This document shows positions 24,885-34,687 of a stretch of DNA of 64,000 nucleotides, piece after piece (position 1 is the stretch's first letter; each line of letters begins with the position of its first letter). Source of the stretch: Nostoc sphaeroides (GTDB lineage: Bacteria; Cyanobacteriota; Cyanobacteriia; Cyanobacteriales; Nostocaceae); NCBI RefSeq assembly GCF_003443655.1, contig NZ_CP031941.1:5481001-5545000 (forward strand), written 5' to 3'. The notes beneath the pieces are model-generated. The model ran no database searches and was not told the DNA's origin. It saw nothing but the letters and a program-made list of their open reading frames with translations. A program made the position numbers and the translations under genes.

Positions 24885-25486
24885 CTATTGTTGTTCTTTA
24901 ATAATTTTAATTAAAAACACTCCTGTAATAGCTCCGTTCAGCATACCAAATAATAATCCATAAGCAAGTAATCCTATAACAAAATAGACAGTAAAAAGAG
25001 TTTTGAATAATGCAATACTACCTATAAAACCACCCAAAGTCCAGCCGAGAGTGTTAGCTAATATCCAACTTGTCCGCAAGTGAGATAAAGAAACATATCT
25101 TCTTAAGAAGAACCACTGTTGCACTCCAGTAATAAATCCCCCCAAAAAACCACTGATGAGTAAGAGAATACTGCACACATATTAGAAATATGTGTGTTTA
25201 GATAATAACACAAATCACTATATCTACCGTGAATTTGCAGTTTTCCACCTATGAATCCATATATGATAATACCAATAACATTAATTAATATCCACCATCT
25301 GCTGAGTCCAATAATTTGCTTTCTTAATATTAACCATTGGGCTAGACCAGGCACTAATGAAGTAAAAAAAATAAATGGAAAAATAAACGAAAAGTAAAGA
25401 AGACCTACACAGAAGAAGCTAGTAGCATTTGCTAGTACCCACTGCATCCAAAAATCACTATTTGTCTGCTGATTTTTCATAAACAA
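24885..25486 (-). pseudogene. Frameshifted small membrane protein gene
   Basis: Two overlapping minus-strand frames, 25103-25486 and 24885-25178, together give one protein of about 195 residues with repeated hydrophobic segments and twin motifs (GLAQWLILRKQIIGLSRWWILINVIG in two parts, and GVQQWFFLRRYVSLSHLRTSW). The frames differ by one register and switch near 25170-25195, where the palindrome ACACATATTAGAAATATGTG lies. The repeated QW-LR signature is typical of a family of small cyanobacterial membrane proteins of unknown function. Either a real frameshift or a sequence error is possible. Confidence 0.7.
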
Positions 25487-25514
25487 ATAGCTGAGACAAT
25501 CAATATTTCTATTT

Positions 25515-26348
25515 TCATATATGACGCGATCGCTCAGTCCTTCCTCGTATCCACAAAGCTAGTACACTCATTAACAACACCCCCATCACTCCTTGTAGGG
25601 GATTATTATTCACACCAGTTACCCAATCAGGAACAAGACCCGAATATTTCACTAATTCCCCAACATTAATAATGTAGTAGCCCCAAACTAAACCACCATG
25701 CAAACCAATTGGAAAACCCAAGCGTCCCCTGCGCCAACGCTTTCCCCATACCTGCGTTAACCCCAGCAGTACTAAAGCTGGAAATTGCGGCAGTGTATGA
25801 ATAATTGCCTCCAAGGGTTTAATAAAGTGCAATGTAGCAAACGCAGTTGCATCTGTCCACAATGCCACATGCGGACTGTAATCTCGTTGTAATTCATCTA
25901 ACAACCAGCCTCGGAATAACAACTCCTCAGCAAATCCAATACCTAAGCCAACAAGTAAACCCTCTAAAATTACTTTCAGCAAGAAAACTTTTGGTTGTTG
26001 CCACACCAACCAACCTAATAAATTTTCTACCCCAAAAAGTATCAGAATATTAATTATCCCCATAGCCAAACCACGCAGTAAATCTACACCGTTTTGCCGC
26101 GTGAATTCTAAGCCATAATGCCGCAGAATTTGTGGCTGCTGGTAGACATATTTACCCCATAATCTCAGAAGAAAAATAAATACTCCATATAACAATACCA
26201 ATGTCAATATACTTTCTAAGTTTGAATCATGCACTAGTAAGTATATTGGTGTAGCCAATGGCAACCATAGCAACAATAAAGTCAAAATAAAAGCACCCAG
26301 CCTAATAGGGGCAGGGCGTTCAGCTAAACGAACAAGGTTTTTTTTCAT
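25515..26348 (-). CDS. CPBP family intramembrane metalloprotease
   Basis: A polytopic membrane protein of the CPBP/CAAX-Rce1 family, 277 residues from the preferred ATG at 26348. Motifs in order: EELLFRG (Glu141-Glu142, Arg146), the histidine in FATLHF (His174) and the final HGGLVWG (His217), which together form the metal and catalytic site. About eight hydrophobic segments. The frame can extend to 26396, but the extra residues are atypical. Substrates in cyanobacteria are largely unknown. It is divergent from nothing nearby and lies just downstream of clpS on the same strand. Confidence 0.88.
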   Translation of the reverse strand: MKKNLVRLAERPAPIRLGAFILTLLLLWLPLATPIYLLVHDSNLESILTLVLLYGVFIFLLRLWGKYVYQQPQILRHYGLEFTRQNGVDLLRGLAMGIINILILFGVENLLGWLVWQQPKVFLLKVILEGLLVGLGIGFAEELLFRGWLLDELQRDYSPHVALWTDATAFATLHFIKPLEAIIHTLPQFPALVLLGLTQVWGKRWRRGRLGFPIGLHGGLVWGYYIINVGELVKYSGLVPDWVTGVNNNPLQGVMGVLLMSVLALWIRGRTERSRHI

Positions 26349-26444
26349 ACTAATGTCAGTCACCAGCCAACACTCTATATTTTGACTAATGACCAATACT
26401 TCGACTACGCTCAGTACTAGTGATCAATGACTAATGACTAATGA

Positions 26445-26726
26445 CTATTCATCAGGTTCAATCGTGCTACTTAAACCATGACTTTTCAATGTTTCGCAAT
26501 AGAACTCAGCGTGTTCTAGGGCGCAAGTAATGACTAAAGCTAGCCCGTTAGTATGGGCTTCCATCATGATGCTCACAGCTTGGGGTTGGGTAAGGCTAGG
26601 TACAGTGGCTATTAATGACTGTACAACATGCTCCATTGAGTTGTAGTCGTCGTTATGGAGCAAAACGCGATACCGAGGCGCGAGCTTACGGGTTGTGGAA
26701 GGCTTTTCAATGGTTTCAACTGACAC
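26445..26726 (-). CDS. clpS: ATP-dependent Clp protease adaptor ClpS
   Basis: A 93-residue N-recognin that delivers N-degron substrates to ClpAP/ClpCP. The conserved core is complete: RYRVLLHNDDYNSMEHVVQSL with the Asp residues that bind the substrate amino terminus, then MMEAHTNGLALVITCALEHAEFYCETLKSHGLSSTIEPDE. The N-terminal tail (about 15 residues) is flexible, as usual. The gene upstream on the opposite strand is a conserved hypothetical. ClpS1-type length for a cyanobacterium. Confidence 0.96.
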   Translation of the reverse strand: MSVETIEKPSTTRKLAPRYRVLLHNDDYNSMEHVVQSLIATVPSLTQPQAVSIMMEAHTNGLALVITCALEHAEFYCETLKSHGLSSTIEPDE

Positions 26727-27026
26727 GGCTCTTTGCTCTTTTCTTGTTGATTCACTACTACAAAGTGTCTGTGTAGCGATCGCTTAACAGTTATTTACCT
26801 ATTCTATAGTATTTCGGTTCAGATACTATGCTAATAAAACCCTCTGCTGTCAGAGATTGGTCGTATTAGTTTCGCGTAGCCACTTGTGAGGCATATCTCT
26901 TAAGACATCGTTGCCTTGAGAGTGCTACCCTAATGTTACAGAAGCAACATTAAAAGTAGCGCATTCTCACTTTTAAAATTAAGGAAGTTGCAAAATAATC
27001 CTTGCCCCCGCCTAAACTGCATAATG

Positions 27027-27371
27027 ATGGACATTAGCCTAGATTTTCTTCAACCAGGACAAATTGTGTCTTTAGAGCATGGCGACAGGAATCTGTATGC
27101 AGAAGTCATTCAATTTGTAGTTTCCCGCCAGTTGTGCTGGGTGCGTCCTTTATTAATGGTTACTTTGATTCAAGAATCGCCCCTAATTACCGATTTGCGA
27201 GATTCATCTGACTTGCTTTGGCCTGCCAATTTATTTCGGCCAGCATTAGACACAGAAGTAATTACCTTCTTGAGCCAAGTTTTAGCAAAAGAACCAAAAA
27301 CTGAACCTGACTCAGCTGCCAAGCAGCAACTCAATCAGTTTATTCAGCAACTTTGGCAAGCATACCAATAG
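27027..27371 (+). CDS. Conserved cyanobacterial hypothetical protein
   Basis: A protein of 114 residues starting at the second of two adjacent ATGs (MDISLDFLQPGQIVSLEHGD). The frame could extend upstream to a TTG at 26988, but the extra residues look non-native. The first 75 residues are beta-rich (LYAEVIQFVVSRQLCWVRPLLMV) and the last 40 are helical with a Gln-rich end (AAKQQLNQFIQQLWQAYQ). It is divergent from clpS. No known motif. Confidence 0.75.
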   Translation: MDISLDFLQPGQIVSLEHGDRNLYAEVIQFVVSRQLCWVRPLLMVTLIQESPLITDLRDSSDLLWPANLFRPALDTEVITFLSQVLAKEPKTEPDSAAKQQLNQFIQQLWQAYQ

Positions 27372-27799
27372 TCATTAGTCATTGGTCATTAGTCATTAGT
27401 TATTCTCCCCCAGCTTCCCCTTCTCCCTTATGCCCAAAAGCAATTAACATTAACTAATTCTGGCGGTTCTAAACCTCATCTAAGTTGAGAACCGTAGTTT
27501 TTGCCCTCACCCTAAATCCCTCTCCCAGATATAGGAGAGGGACTTTGAAATTCTGGCTCCCCGAATCCCAATCTGGGGGATAGGTTGGGGATGAGGGGAA
27601 ATCCTTTTCATCACCGAAGAACTACAGGTTTCAAAATAGACGCGGTTTAAGTCAAGAAAGCTAAGATTATCAGCAAGTTTTGTAGCTTTTTATAAAATTT
27701 CGTTACAAAACTAAATTACGAATTACGTTAGCGCAGCGTTAGCGAGTCTTGCCTACGGCACGCTGCGCGAACGAGCGTCATTACGAATTACGAATTATT
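27372..27799. other. Repeat-rich intergenic region
   Basis: Holds TCATTAG heptamers, a CCTCTCC/GGAGAGG hairpin at about 27510-27540, a GTTAGCGCAGCGTTAGCG segment with its inverted partner GCGTGCCGTAGGC, and TTACGAA heptamers. All are short Nostoc-type repeats. No gene. Confidence 0.6.
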
Positions 27800-28000
27800 C
27801 TAATATCCCAAGTTAGGAACCAACTGAATTCTACCAGCATCCATCTCTGCCATTAATAATTCCAGAGCTTCGTAATCAACGTCAGAAATGTAACCCAGTT
27901 CCGTCAATTCTGAGTTGATTTCATTTTCAATCTCAGGAGTTAATTTTTTGATGTCAAGAGCCTTTTCTACTAATTTACGAATAGCGTACTTAGTTTTCAT
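27800..28000 (-). CDS. Small conserved hypothetical protein
   Basis: A 66-residue, mostly helical acidic protein, MKTKYAIRKLVEKALDIKKL then TPEIENEINSELTELGYISD and YEALELLMAEMDAGRIQLVP. The ATG at 28000 is preferred over the TTG two codons earlier. The pattern resembles small cyanobacterial proteins of unknown function. No motif. Confidence 0.65.
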   Translation of the reverse strand: MKTKYAIRKLVEKALDIKKLTPEIENEINSELTELGYISDVDYEALELLMAEMDAGRIQLVPNLGY

Positions 28001-28459
28001 AAGCAATAACCTAGATTTATATGATACTAATTATTCCAAATTTACCTAAGCATAAATAGTGATCTAATAGTCATATAGATCACATTTTAATTAGTTAAAG
28101 AAATAATTCGCTATGAGGATGTAGTATGCCATCAGCAACGCTAAGGTGAGGAATTTAACTTACCGTTAAGACTTAGCTAAATTAGCTTCAGTTATAGATC
28201 AAGCAAGTTTTATCAGCATACTTACTGATGATTTGTCGTTCCTACGGCTATCTATAGTTGATTGTTTTTGAACTAGCATAAAAAAAAAGTATATATAAGC
28301 ACATTTTACCCCGAAATTATGACAATCTTTAAACAGAGATACTAAAGCAATAAAGATTCAGCAAAGAGAAGTAAGACGTATGGTCGATGCAACAAAATAG
28401 AGTTTATGTTCAAATAATTCTTAGCTTGACGCTTTAATAATTCTCAATAGGATGTAACT
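28001..28459. other. Intergenic region upstream of the STAS gene
   Basis: About 450 bp of AT-rich DNA with two short inverted stretches and no credible frame. It carries the promoter for the small minus-strand gene and for the STAS gene. TATATATAAGCAC at about 28291 may be part of a promoter, but I cannot establish a -35 box. Confidence 0.45.
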
Positions 28460-28789
28460 ATGCAGGCAGTGCTGAACTATCCGAAGATTGCAGTTATTCG
28501 CCCCCAAGGTTTTTTGAATGCTACAAACGCCTTGGAATTCGAACGAGATATGACCACAGCGTTAGCACAAAATGGTATTTCCATCTTGGTAGTAGACCTT
28601 GCAGCAGTAGAATCGTTAGACAGCGCGGGGTTGATGGCATTGTTATCTATACACAAGCTGGCTCTTAGTTTAGGAAGGGGTTTCCAACTTGGCGCTGTTG
28701 CTCCGTCAATTAGAATTATTTTTGAACTAACGCAACTCGATAGGGTGTTTGAAATATTGGATGGTGAAGTTGAATTGGCTGCAACATAA
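28460..28789 (+). CDS. STAS-domain anti-sigma factor antagonist
   Basis: A 109-residue single STAS domain, SpoIIAA-like. The phosphorylatable serine is Ser55 in ESLDSAGLMALLS, followed by SIHKLALSLGRGFQLGAV and the C-terminal helix TQLDRVFEIL. It would switch a partner kinase or anti-sigma factor by phosphorylation of Ser55. No partner kinase is next to it; the radical SAM gene starts about 150 bp downstream. Function not further assignable. Confidence 0.9.
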   Translation: MQAVLNYPKIAVIRPQGFLNATNALEFERDMTTALAQNGISILVVDLAAVESLDSAGLMALLSIHKLALSLGRGFQLGAVAPSIRIIFELTQLDRVFEILDGEVELAAT

Positions 28790-28937
28790 CTTTATGTAAA
28801 AGCACAAAGGTTCGGGTATGAAGTGGACTTTATGTAAAGGAGTTATAAGTTGCAACGGTAAACTCGGTTATAAAACCTAATTCAATGCTAATGTTGGGTC
28901 TGAGTAGCTGTAATTAAGGTAGCTAGAAGATAGCACA

Positions 28938-31667
28938 GTGGCTGTTGCAGTTGAAAAATTAATAACATCGGATATTTTAAAACCAGGGCGTTACCTGGGT
29001 AATGAGCGTTTAGCAGTACACAAAGATTGGGATACGGCAGCAATACGCTGGATATTAACTTACCCAGAAGTATATGAAGTCGGTGCATCCAATTTAGGGC
29101 ACATCATTCTCTATAACATTTTGAATGCCCAACCGCGTCAATTGTGCGATCGCGCCTACCTCCCAGGAAAAGACCTGGCAGCCAAACTACGCGAAACTAA
29201 TACGCCATTGTTTGCTGTAGAGTCAAAGCGATCGCTCACAGAATTCGACATTTTAGGTTTTAGCCTCAGTTACGAACTGGGTGCAACTAATATCCTAGAA
29301 ATGTTGGATTTAGCTGGAATTCCCAAGACGTGGCGAGAACGGCAGAAGAAAGTTAGGGGAGATGAGGAAGTAACGGAAGATGAGGAAGCAATACCACCCT
29401 CATCCTCCTCATCTCCTTTTCCCCTAATTTTTGCTGGTGGACAAACAGCAACATCTAATCCTGAGCCTTATGCCGACTTCTTCGACTTTATCGCCCTTGG
29501 AGATGGAGAAGAACTGCTGCCAGAAATTGGCTTGGTATTGGAAGAAGGCAAACAAGCAGGATTGAGTCGGGAACATCTGTTACTGGATTTGGCACAGATA
29601 CCAGGCGTATATGTCCCTCAGTTTTACGACATGGCAGAGGATGGCTCAGTTTATCCTCGTCGCCCAGACGTACCAAAACGAATTTTGCGACGGGTTGCAA
29701 CTCCCATACCCGCGTATTCCATTGGGTTAGTTCCCTACGTGGAAACGGTGCATGACCGCTTGACCATTGAGATTAGGCGTGGTTGCACTCGTGGCTGTCG
29801 CTTCTGTCAACCAGGAATGCTAACTCGGCCAGCACGGGATGTAGAACCCGATAAGGTTGTAGAAGCAATTGAACAAGGGATGCGAGCAACTGGTTACAAT
29901 GAGTTTTCCCTATTATCTCTGAGTTGTTCTGATTATTTGTCCCTGCCAGCAGTGGGAATGGAAATCAAAAATCGGTTAAAAAATGAAAACATTTCTCTGA
30001 CTCTACCAAGCCAACGGGTAGACAGATTTGATGAAAATATTGCCAATATCCTTGGGGGTACGCGGCAAGGTGGACTGACTTTTGCTCCCGAAGCTGGAAC
30101 TCAGCGAATGCGAGACATCGTGAATAAGGGTTTGACTAATGAAGAATTGTTGCGGGGGGTGAAAACTGCTTGGGAGCAAGGCTGGGATAAAATCAAGTTG
30201 TATTTTATGATTGGCTTGCCGGGTGAGACGGATGTTGATGTTTTGGGCATTGCCGAAACAGTCAGCTGGCTACAGCGAGAATGTCGAGGCAAGGGCAGAA
30301 AACCTCTAAACTTTAACCTGACGATTTCTAACTTTACACCCAAGCCCCATACGCCATTCCAATGGCACTCAGTTTCTACCACTGAATTTAAACGCAAACA
30401 AAACCTGTTGCGGCAAGAATTCCGCCGAATAAAGGGAGTGAAGGTAAATTTTACCGATGTTCGCATTTCGGCAATGGAAGATTTTGTGGGACGAGGCGAT
30501 CGCAATTTGAGCAAAGTAGTTCAGCGTGCCTGGGAATTGGGTGCTGGTATGGATTCCTGGTATGAAAATTTAGATCAGGCTTTTAGCGCTTGGGGAGATG
30601 CGATCGCTGGGGCCGATCTAGACTGGAAATACCGCCAAATAGAAAATGGCGAATGGAATTTGTCTCACGCACAAGATCAGAATAGATCGGAAAATGCCCA
30701 ATTCTCAACTCCTAACTCCTCACTCCTAACTCCTAACTCCCCACTCCCCATTCCCCACTCCCTCGATACTCCCCTCCCTTGGGATCATATTGATACTGGA
30801 ATTGACAAAAAGTGGCTCAAAGAAGACTTGCAACGCGCCTTAGAAGCTGCAATTGTACCCGATTGCTCTTTTGAAGGTTGTTCCCACTGTGGCGTATGTG
30901 GAACCGACTTTGGCCATAACGTTGTAATTGAATCACCTGCTATCCCGAAGTTCGCTGGCGAGTTTGTCCCCAACACAACGAAGGTACAAAGATTGCGAGT
31001 TTGGTTTGGGAAACAGGGTAATATGGCTTTGGTAAGCCACCTAGATTTAATCCGTCTGTTTGACCGAGTTGTGCGGCGAGCAGGTTTACCAATCGCTTTC
31101 ACTGGTGGATTTCATCCAATGCCGCGAATTTCTGTAGCAACTGCTTTGGCTCTAGGAGCTACTAGTAGTGGTGAAATTGCAGATTTTGAGTTAACTGTAC
31201 CAGTGGCAGTTGATACTTTTCGAGAAAAGTTGGTTCGGGAAATGCCCACAGACATACCTATATATGATGTGGAGCAGATAGATTTAAAAACTCCGGCAGC
31301 GACTCAACTGCTAGAAACAGCAGAATATTTAATTACCGTAGCAGCACTCGGCGAAGAAGTAACACCTATACAATGGCAAGAATGGATTGATACCATCAAA
31401 GCAAAAGACGAACTGTGGTACGAGCATACAACAAAGTCAGGCAAGAGCCAGTTAATAAATCTGCGCGATCGCTTATTTGAACTGGAATTAGTAGAAACCC
31501 ACAAAGGCATTGCAGAATCTATATCTGTTATCCGTTATGTAGGTAGCTATCGCCAAGATGGTTTTCTATTGCGTCCTGAACAAATCCTGTTTATGCTAGG
31601 GATGGTGGCTAATGGAGAATTCCAACTCCTGCACATCCACCGCAATCGGCTAATTTTAGGGGTATAA
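28938..31667 (+). CDS. Fused radical SAM protein (TIGR03960) with C-terminal TIGR03936/DUF2344 domain
   Basis: A 909-residue fusion. The N-terminal part has a B12-binding-like region, then the radical SAM [4Fe-4S] motif CX3CX2C at Cys283, Cys287 and Cys290 (RRGCTRGCRFCQPGM). The C-terminal part, after about residue 660, is the TIGR03936 domain that is often a separate gene beside RNase E/G; a cysteine cluster (CSFEGCSHCGVCG) precedes it. rne follows about 855 bp downstream, the conserved neighbour. GTG start. Two linkers (about residues 136-161 and 585-613) look like in-frame growth of short repeats. Confidence 0.92.
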   Translation: MAVAVEKLITSDILKPGRYLGNERLAVHKDWDTAAIRWILTYPEVYEVGASNLGHIILYNILNAQPRQLCDRAYLPGKDLAAKLRETNTPLFAVESKRSLTEFDILGFSLSYELGATNILEMLDLAGIPKTWRERQKKVRGDEEVTEDEEAIPPSSSSSPFPLIFAGGQTATSNPEPYADFFDFIALGDGEELLPEIGLVLEEGKQAGLSREHLLLDLAQIPGVYVPQFYDMAEDGSVYPRRPDVPKRILRRVATPIPAYSIGLVPYVETVHDRLTIEIRRGCTRGCRFCQPGMLTRPARDVEPDKVVEAIEQGMRATGYNEFSLLSLSCSDYLSLPAVGMEIKNRLKNENISLTLPSQRVDRFDENIANILGGTRQGGLTFAPEAGTQRMRDIVNKGLTNEELLRGVKTAWEQGWDKIKLYFMIGLPGETDVDVLGIAETVSWLQRECRGKGRKPLNFNLTISNFTPKPHTPFQWHSVSTTEFKRKQNLLRQEFRRIKGVKVNFTDVRISAMEDFVGRGDRNLSKVVQRAWELGAGMDSWYENLDQAFSAWGDAIAGADLDWKYRQIENGEWNLSHAQDQNRSENAQFSTPNSSLLTPNSPLPIPHSLDTPLPWDHIDTGIDKKWLKEDLQRALEAAIVPDCSFEGCSHCGVCGTDFGHNVVIESPAIPKFAGEFVPNTTKVQRLRVWFGKQGNMALVSHLDLIRLFDRVVRRAGLPIAFTGGFHPMPRISVATALALGATSSGEIADFELTVPVAVDTFREKLVREMPTDIPIYDVEQIDLKTPAATQLLETAEYLITVAALGEEVTPIQWQEWIDTIKAKDELWYEHTTKSGKSQLINLRDRLFELELVETHKGIAESISVIRYVGSYRQDGFLLRPEQILFMLGMVANGEFQLLHIHRNRLILGV
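30695..30775 (+). repeat. Short tandem repeat inside the radical SAM coding sequence
   Basis: AACTCCTAACTCC-type heptamers and CCCACTCCCC-type heptamers, the same as those in intergenic arrays here, run in frame and encode the Ser/Pro-rich linker (STPNSSLLTPNSPLPIPHSL) between the radical SAM and TIGR03936 domains. Confidence 0.9.
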
Positions 31668-32522
31668 TCCCTGTAGGGCAGCTTGCTAGTAGTTGTCCTA
31701 ACGTGGCTATATCGTTGGAATTGATTTTTAGCAAGGTTGCGTTAGAATGGGGTGAAGAGAAATTTTCTGGCGCTGCATTGAATTTAGCTGGTTCACTACC
31801 CTGGTGTTCAGGGGGCGAAAGCAAAGATATTTAGAGTGCAAATTCTAGGATTTTATCCCAGACAAACTGAGGCAGATTAAAGAACACACACTCTCTCTAT
31901 AGCTACCTTGTGAATCAGTAACTAACAGCAGGCTCGCTTAGGTTCTCTAAATCCATGCTTTTTAAACAGCTGCTGAATGTTTAATCCCCAGTAGTGCCAA
32001 AGAGCTAGTGAGCTACTTTTCTAGAGTTGTTCGCCTTTAGCGTTACCGTAGGTTAAACAACTGTTCTCGGTTAAGCCGAATTTGCAGACGTTCACGAGAC
32101 GCGTAAAGCGCGGCTTAAAGTAGGATAGCAGCTGGCGTTGCTGAGTATAACCCTAAGGAGAAATCCGGGGAATGGAAAATAGAAATAGTTTCTTTTTCTT
32201 AACGACATCAGTAGGTTACTCTCAAATAAAGCTTCCTGAGTTAAAAACTTACTCAGGATTCAGAACTTTTAAACTCAGAACTCTCTTTAGTGAGGGTATT
32301 GCATCACAAATCAACCACGAATGGTTGATTTAATTGCTTAAACATGCAGCCGTTCTGGAATAATCCCCCGTAATAATGCTCTTAAGAGCGCCAATAGCTA
32401 TTTAATTTAGAAGCTCAGGTTTGCGATTTTTATTATCAGTAGCACCTTTTGAGGGTTGCAGGGGCAACAAAGGTATAACAAACCTCCAGACCTATTGGTG
32501 CTGCCAATTTTGAGGAAATTGA
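31668..32522 (+). promoter_or_regulatory. Long leader of rne
   Basis: An 855-bp gene-free stretch ahead of rne, with a GC-richer segment at about 32090-32180 containing GCGTAAAGCGC-like inverted stretches and an ATGGTTGATTTAATTG region near 32320. RNase E genes are autoregulated through long 5' untranslated regions in several bacteria. A long leader here fits that, but I cannot identify the transcript start. No frame longer than about 70 codons is credible. Confidence 0.5.
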
Positions 32523-34679
32523 ATGCCAAAACAAATTATCATCGCGGAGCAGCACCAAATTGCTGCTGTCTTTTCTGAAGATCAAATACAAGAACTAGTT
32601 GTTGCTACGGGTCATCACCAAATAGGTGATATCTACTTAGGAGTAGTAGAAAACGTATTGCCTGGGATAGATGCGGCTTTTGTCAATATTGGCGACCCAG
32701 AGCGCAACGGTTTTATTCACGTCACCGACTTAGGGCCATTAAAGCTAAAGCGTACCGCAGCAGCAATTACAGAACTACTAGCACCACAGCAGAAAGTTTT
32801 GGTGCAAGTAATGAAAGAGCCAACGGGGACAAAAGGCCCCCGGCTGACGGGTAATATTACCTTACCTGGACGCTACGTAGTATTGATGCCTTATGGTAGA
32901 GGTGTAAATTTATCCCGACGGATTAAAAGTGAAAGTGAGCGCAACCGCTTGCGGGCACTGGCGATTTTGGTCAAACCGGCGGGAATGGGTTTGCTTGTGC
33001 GTACAGAAGCAGAAGGCAAACCCGAAGAAGCGATTATGGAAGATTTGGAATTGCTGCAAAAGCAATGGGAAGCCATTCAGCAGGAAGCGCATTCCACCCG
33101 TGCCCCAGCACTACTCAACCGGGATGATGACTTCATTCAGCGCGTATTGCGAGATATGTACGGCGCGGATGTAAATCGGATTGTCGTAGATTCCAGTACT
33201 GGTTTGAAGCGCGTCAAACAGTACTTACAGAACTGGAGCGGAGGTCAAACACCGCAGGGATTGTTAATTGACCATCACCGCGATCGCTCTCCAATTTTAG
33301 AGTACTTCCGCATCACTGCCGCCATTAGAGAAGCCCTGAAACCGAGAGTAGACCTACCTTCTGGAGGCTACATCATCATTGAGCCGACAGAGGCATTAAC
33401 CGTAATTGATGTTAACTCAGGTTCCTTCACGCGATCGGCAACAGCTAGAGAAACAGTTTTGTGGACAAACTGCGAAGCTGCAACAGAAATTGCTCGCCAG
33501 TTGCGTCTACGGAATATCGCCGGAGTGATCGTTGTTGATTTTATTGATATGGAATCACGACGCGATCAACTGCAAGTTCTCGAACACTTCAATAAAGCAC
33601 TCAAAGCAGACAAAGCTCGTCCGCAGATTGCTCAATTAACCGAATTAGGTTTAGTAGAACTAACCCGCAAACGCCAAGGTCAAAACATATACGAATTGTT
33701 TGGCGAAACTTGCCCCACCTGTGGCGGTTTAGGACATACAGTGCGTCTGCCTGGAGAAATCGAAAACCGATTACCAATACCAGCAGAAACACCAGAGCGT
33801 GAACGTGAGCGTTTTGTATCCCTGCCTCACCGAGAACCACGTCAGCCATCTGCCCGCATCCCAGAACCACGAGAAACCTATGATGGATTTTCAGAAGCAT
33901 TTGACGGCGACCTAGAATCGGGTAATCTAAATCTGATCAATCATCCTAGTTATCAAGACCTTAATGATAATAAGCGTCGTACCCGCACTCGCCGCAGTCG
34001 AATTGCTATCAATGGGTTAAACGGGAAAGATGAAGCTAGGGTTGTAGCCAATCCACTAGCTTTTGTCAACGAGCCAGACTTAGACCTTGATGTTGAACCA
34101 GAACTAGGAGTTGCACCAGAGATTCCCTCACCCACCCTTGGTAAACCAGGTTGGAGTGAAAGAGTAGAGCGCACTGTAGTAGATCGCACTATAGATCGGA
34201 CTATAGATCGGACTGTAGAACGCGCTAAAATTATCAAGCCAGAGCCAGTCAAACCAGTGGTAGAACCACCGGAGATTAGAACTGTAGAAATGAGCCTCCA
34301 GGAACAGGATATCTTTGCCTTGATGGGAATATCTCCCTTAGTGAAGTTAGACCAAGAGGTTAAAAATACCAAGTCTGTGATTATTAACGTGATTCAGCCC
34401 GGTCAACAGCCAACAACTCCAACTGAATCAACCTCAGCAACTATTGTTCAAAAAGCAACACCTGAAATAATCCCAAGCAAGATACCAATACCAAAAGTTA
34501 TTGAGCCAGAACCAAAACCTTTGATACAAGAGACAATTGAACCATCTGAGTTGACTGCTAGCCCAACGGGTAGCTTGTCTGCGAAAGCTTCCGCCAACGA
34601 AGATGAAAATGATGCCAACAGCGCCGCCACTGCTAGCCGTCGCCGTCGCCGTCGTTCCTCAGCGATCGAGGATAATTAA
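32523..34679 (+). CDS. rne: Ribonuclease E (Rne/Rng family)
   Basis: A 718-residue endoribonuclease that starts mRNA decay and matures rRNA and tRNA. An S1 RNA-binding domain (about 36-120), an RNase H-like fold, 5'-sensor elements (LTGNITLPGRYVVLMP) and the DVNSGSFT and VVDFIDM metal sites are present. The zinc-link motif CPTC is at Cys397/Cys400. The catalytic core ends near 425. The C-terminal half is disordered and holds DRTI tandem repeats. It ends RRRRRRSSA (706-714), the cyanobacterial nonapeptide known to bind polynucleotide phosphorylase. rnhB follows 8 bp after the stop. Confidence 0.96.
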   Translation: MPKQIIIAEQHQIAAVFSEDQIQELVVATGHHQIGDIYLGVVENVLPGIDAAFVNIGDPERNGFIHVTDLGPLKLKRTAAAITELLAPQQKVLVQVMKEPTGTKGPRLTGNITLPGRYVVLMPYGRGVNLSRRIKSESERNRLRALAILVKPAGMGLLVRTEAEGKPEEAIMEDLELLQKQWEAIQQEAHSTRAPALLNRDDDFIQRVLRDMYGADVNRIVVDSSTGLKRVKQYLQNWSGGQTPQGLLIDHHRDRSPILEYFRITAAIREALKPRVDLPSGGYIIIEPTEALTVIDVNSGSFTRSATARETVLWTNCEAATEIARQLRLRNIAGVIVVDFIDMESRRDQLQVLEHFNKALKADKARPQIAQLTELGLVELTRKRQGQNIYELFGETCPTCGGLGHTVRLPGEIENRLPIPAETPERERERFVSLPHREPRQPSARIPEPRETYDGFSEAFDGDLESGNLNLINHPSYQDLNDNKRRTRTRRSRIAINGLNGKDEARVVANPLAFVNEPDLDLDVEPELGVAPEIPSPTLGKPGWSERVERTVVDRTIDRTIDRTVERAKIIKPEPVKPVVEPPEIRTVEMSLQEQDIFALMGISPLVKLDQEVKNTKSVIINVIQPGQQPTTPTESTSATIVQKATPEIIPSKIPIPKVIEPEPKPLIQETIEPSELTASPTGSLSAKASANEDENDANSAATASRRRRRRSSAIEDN

Positions 34680-34687
34680 TTTGCTTT

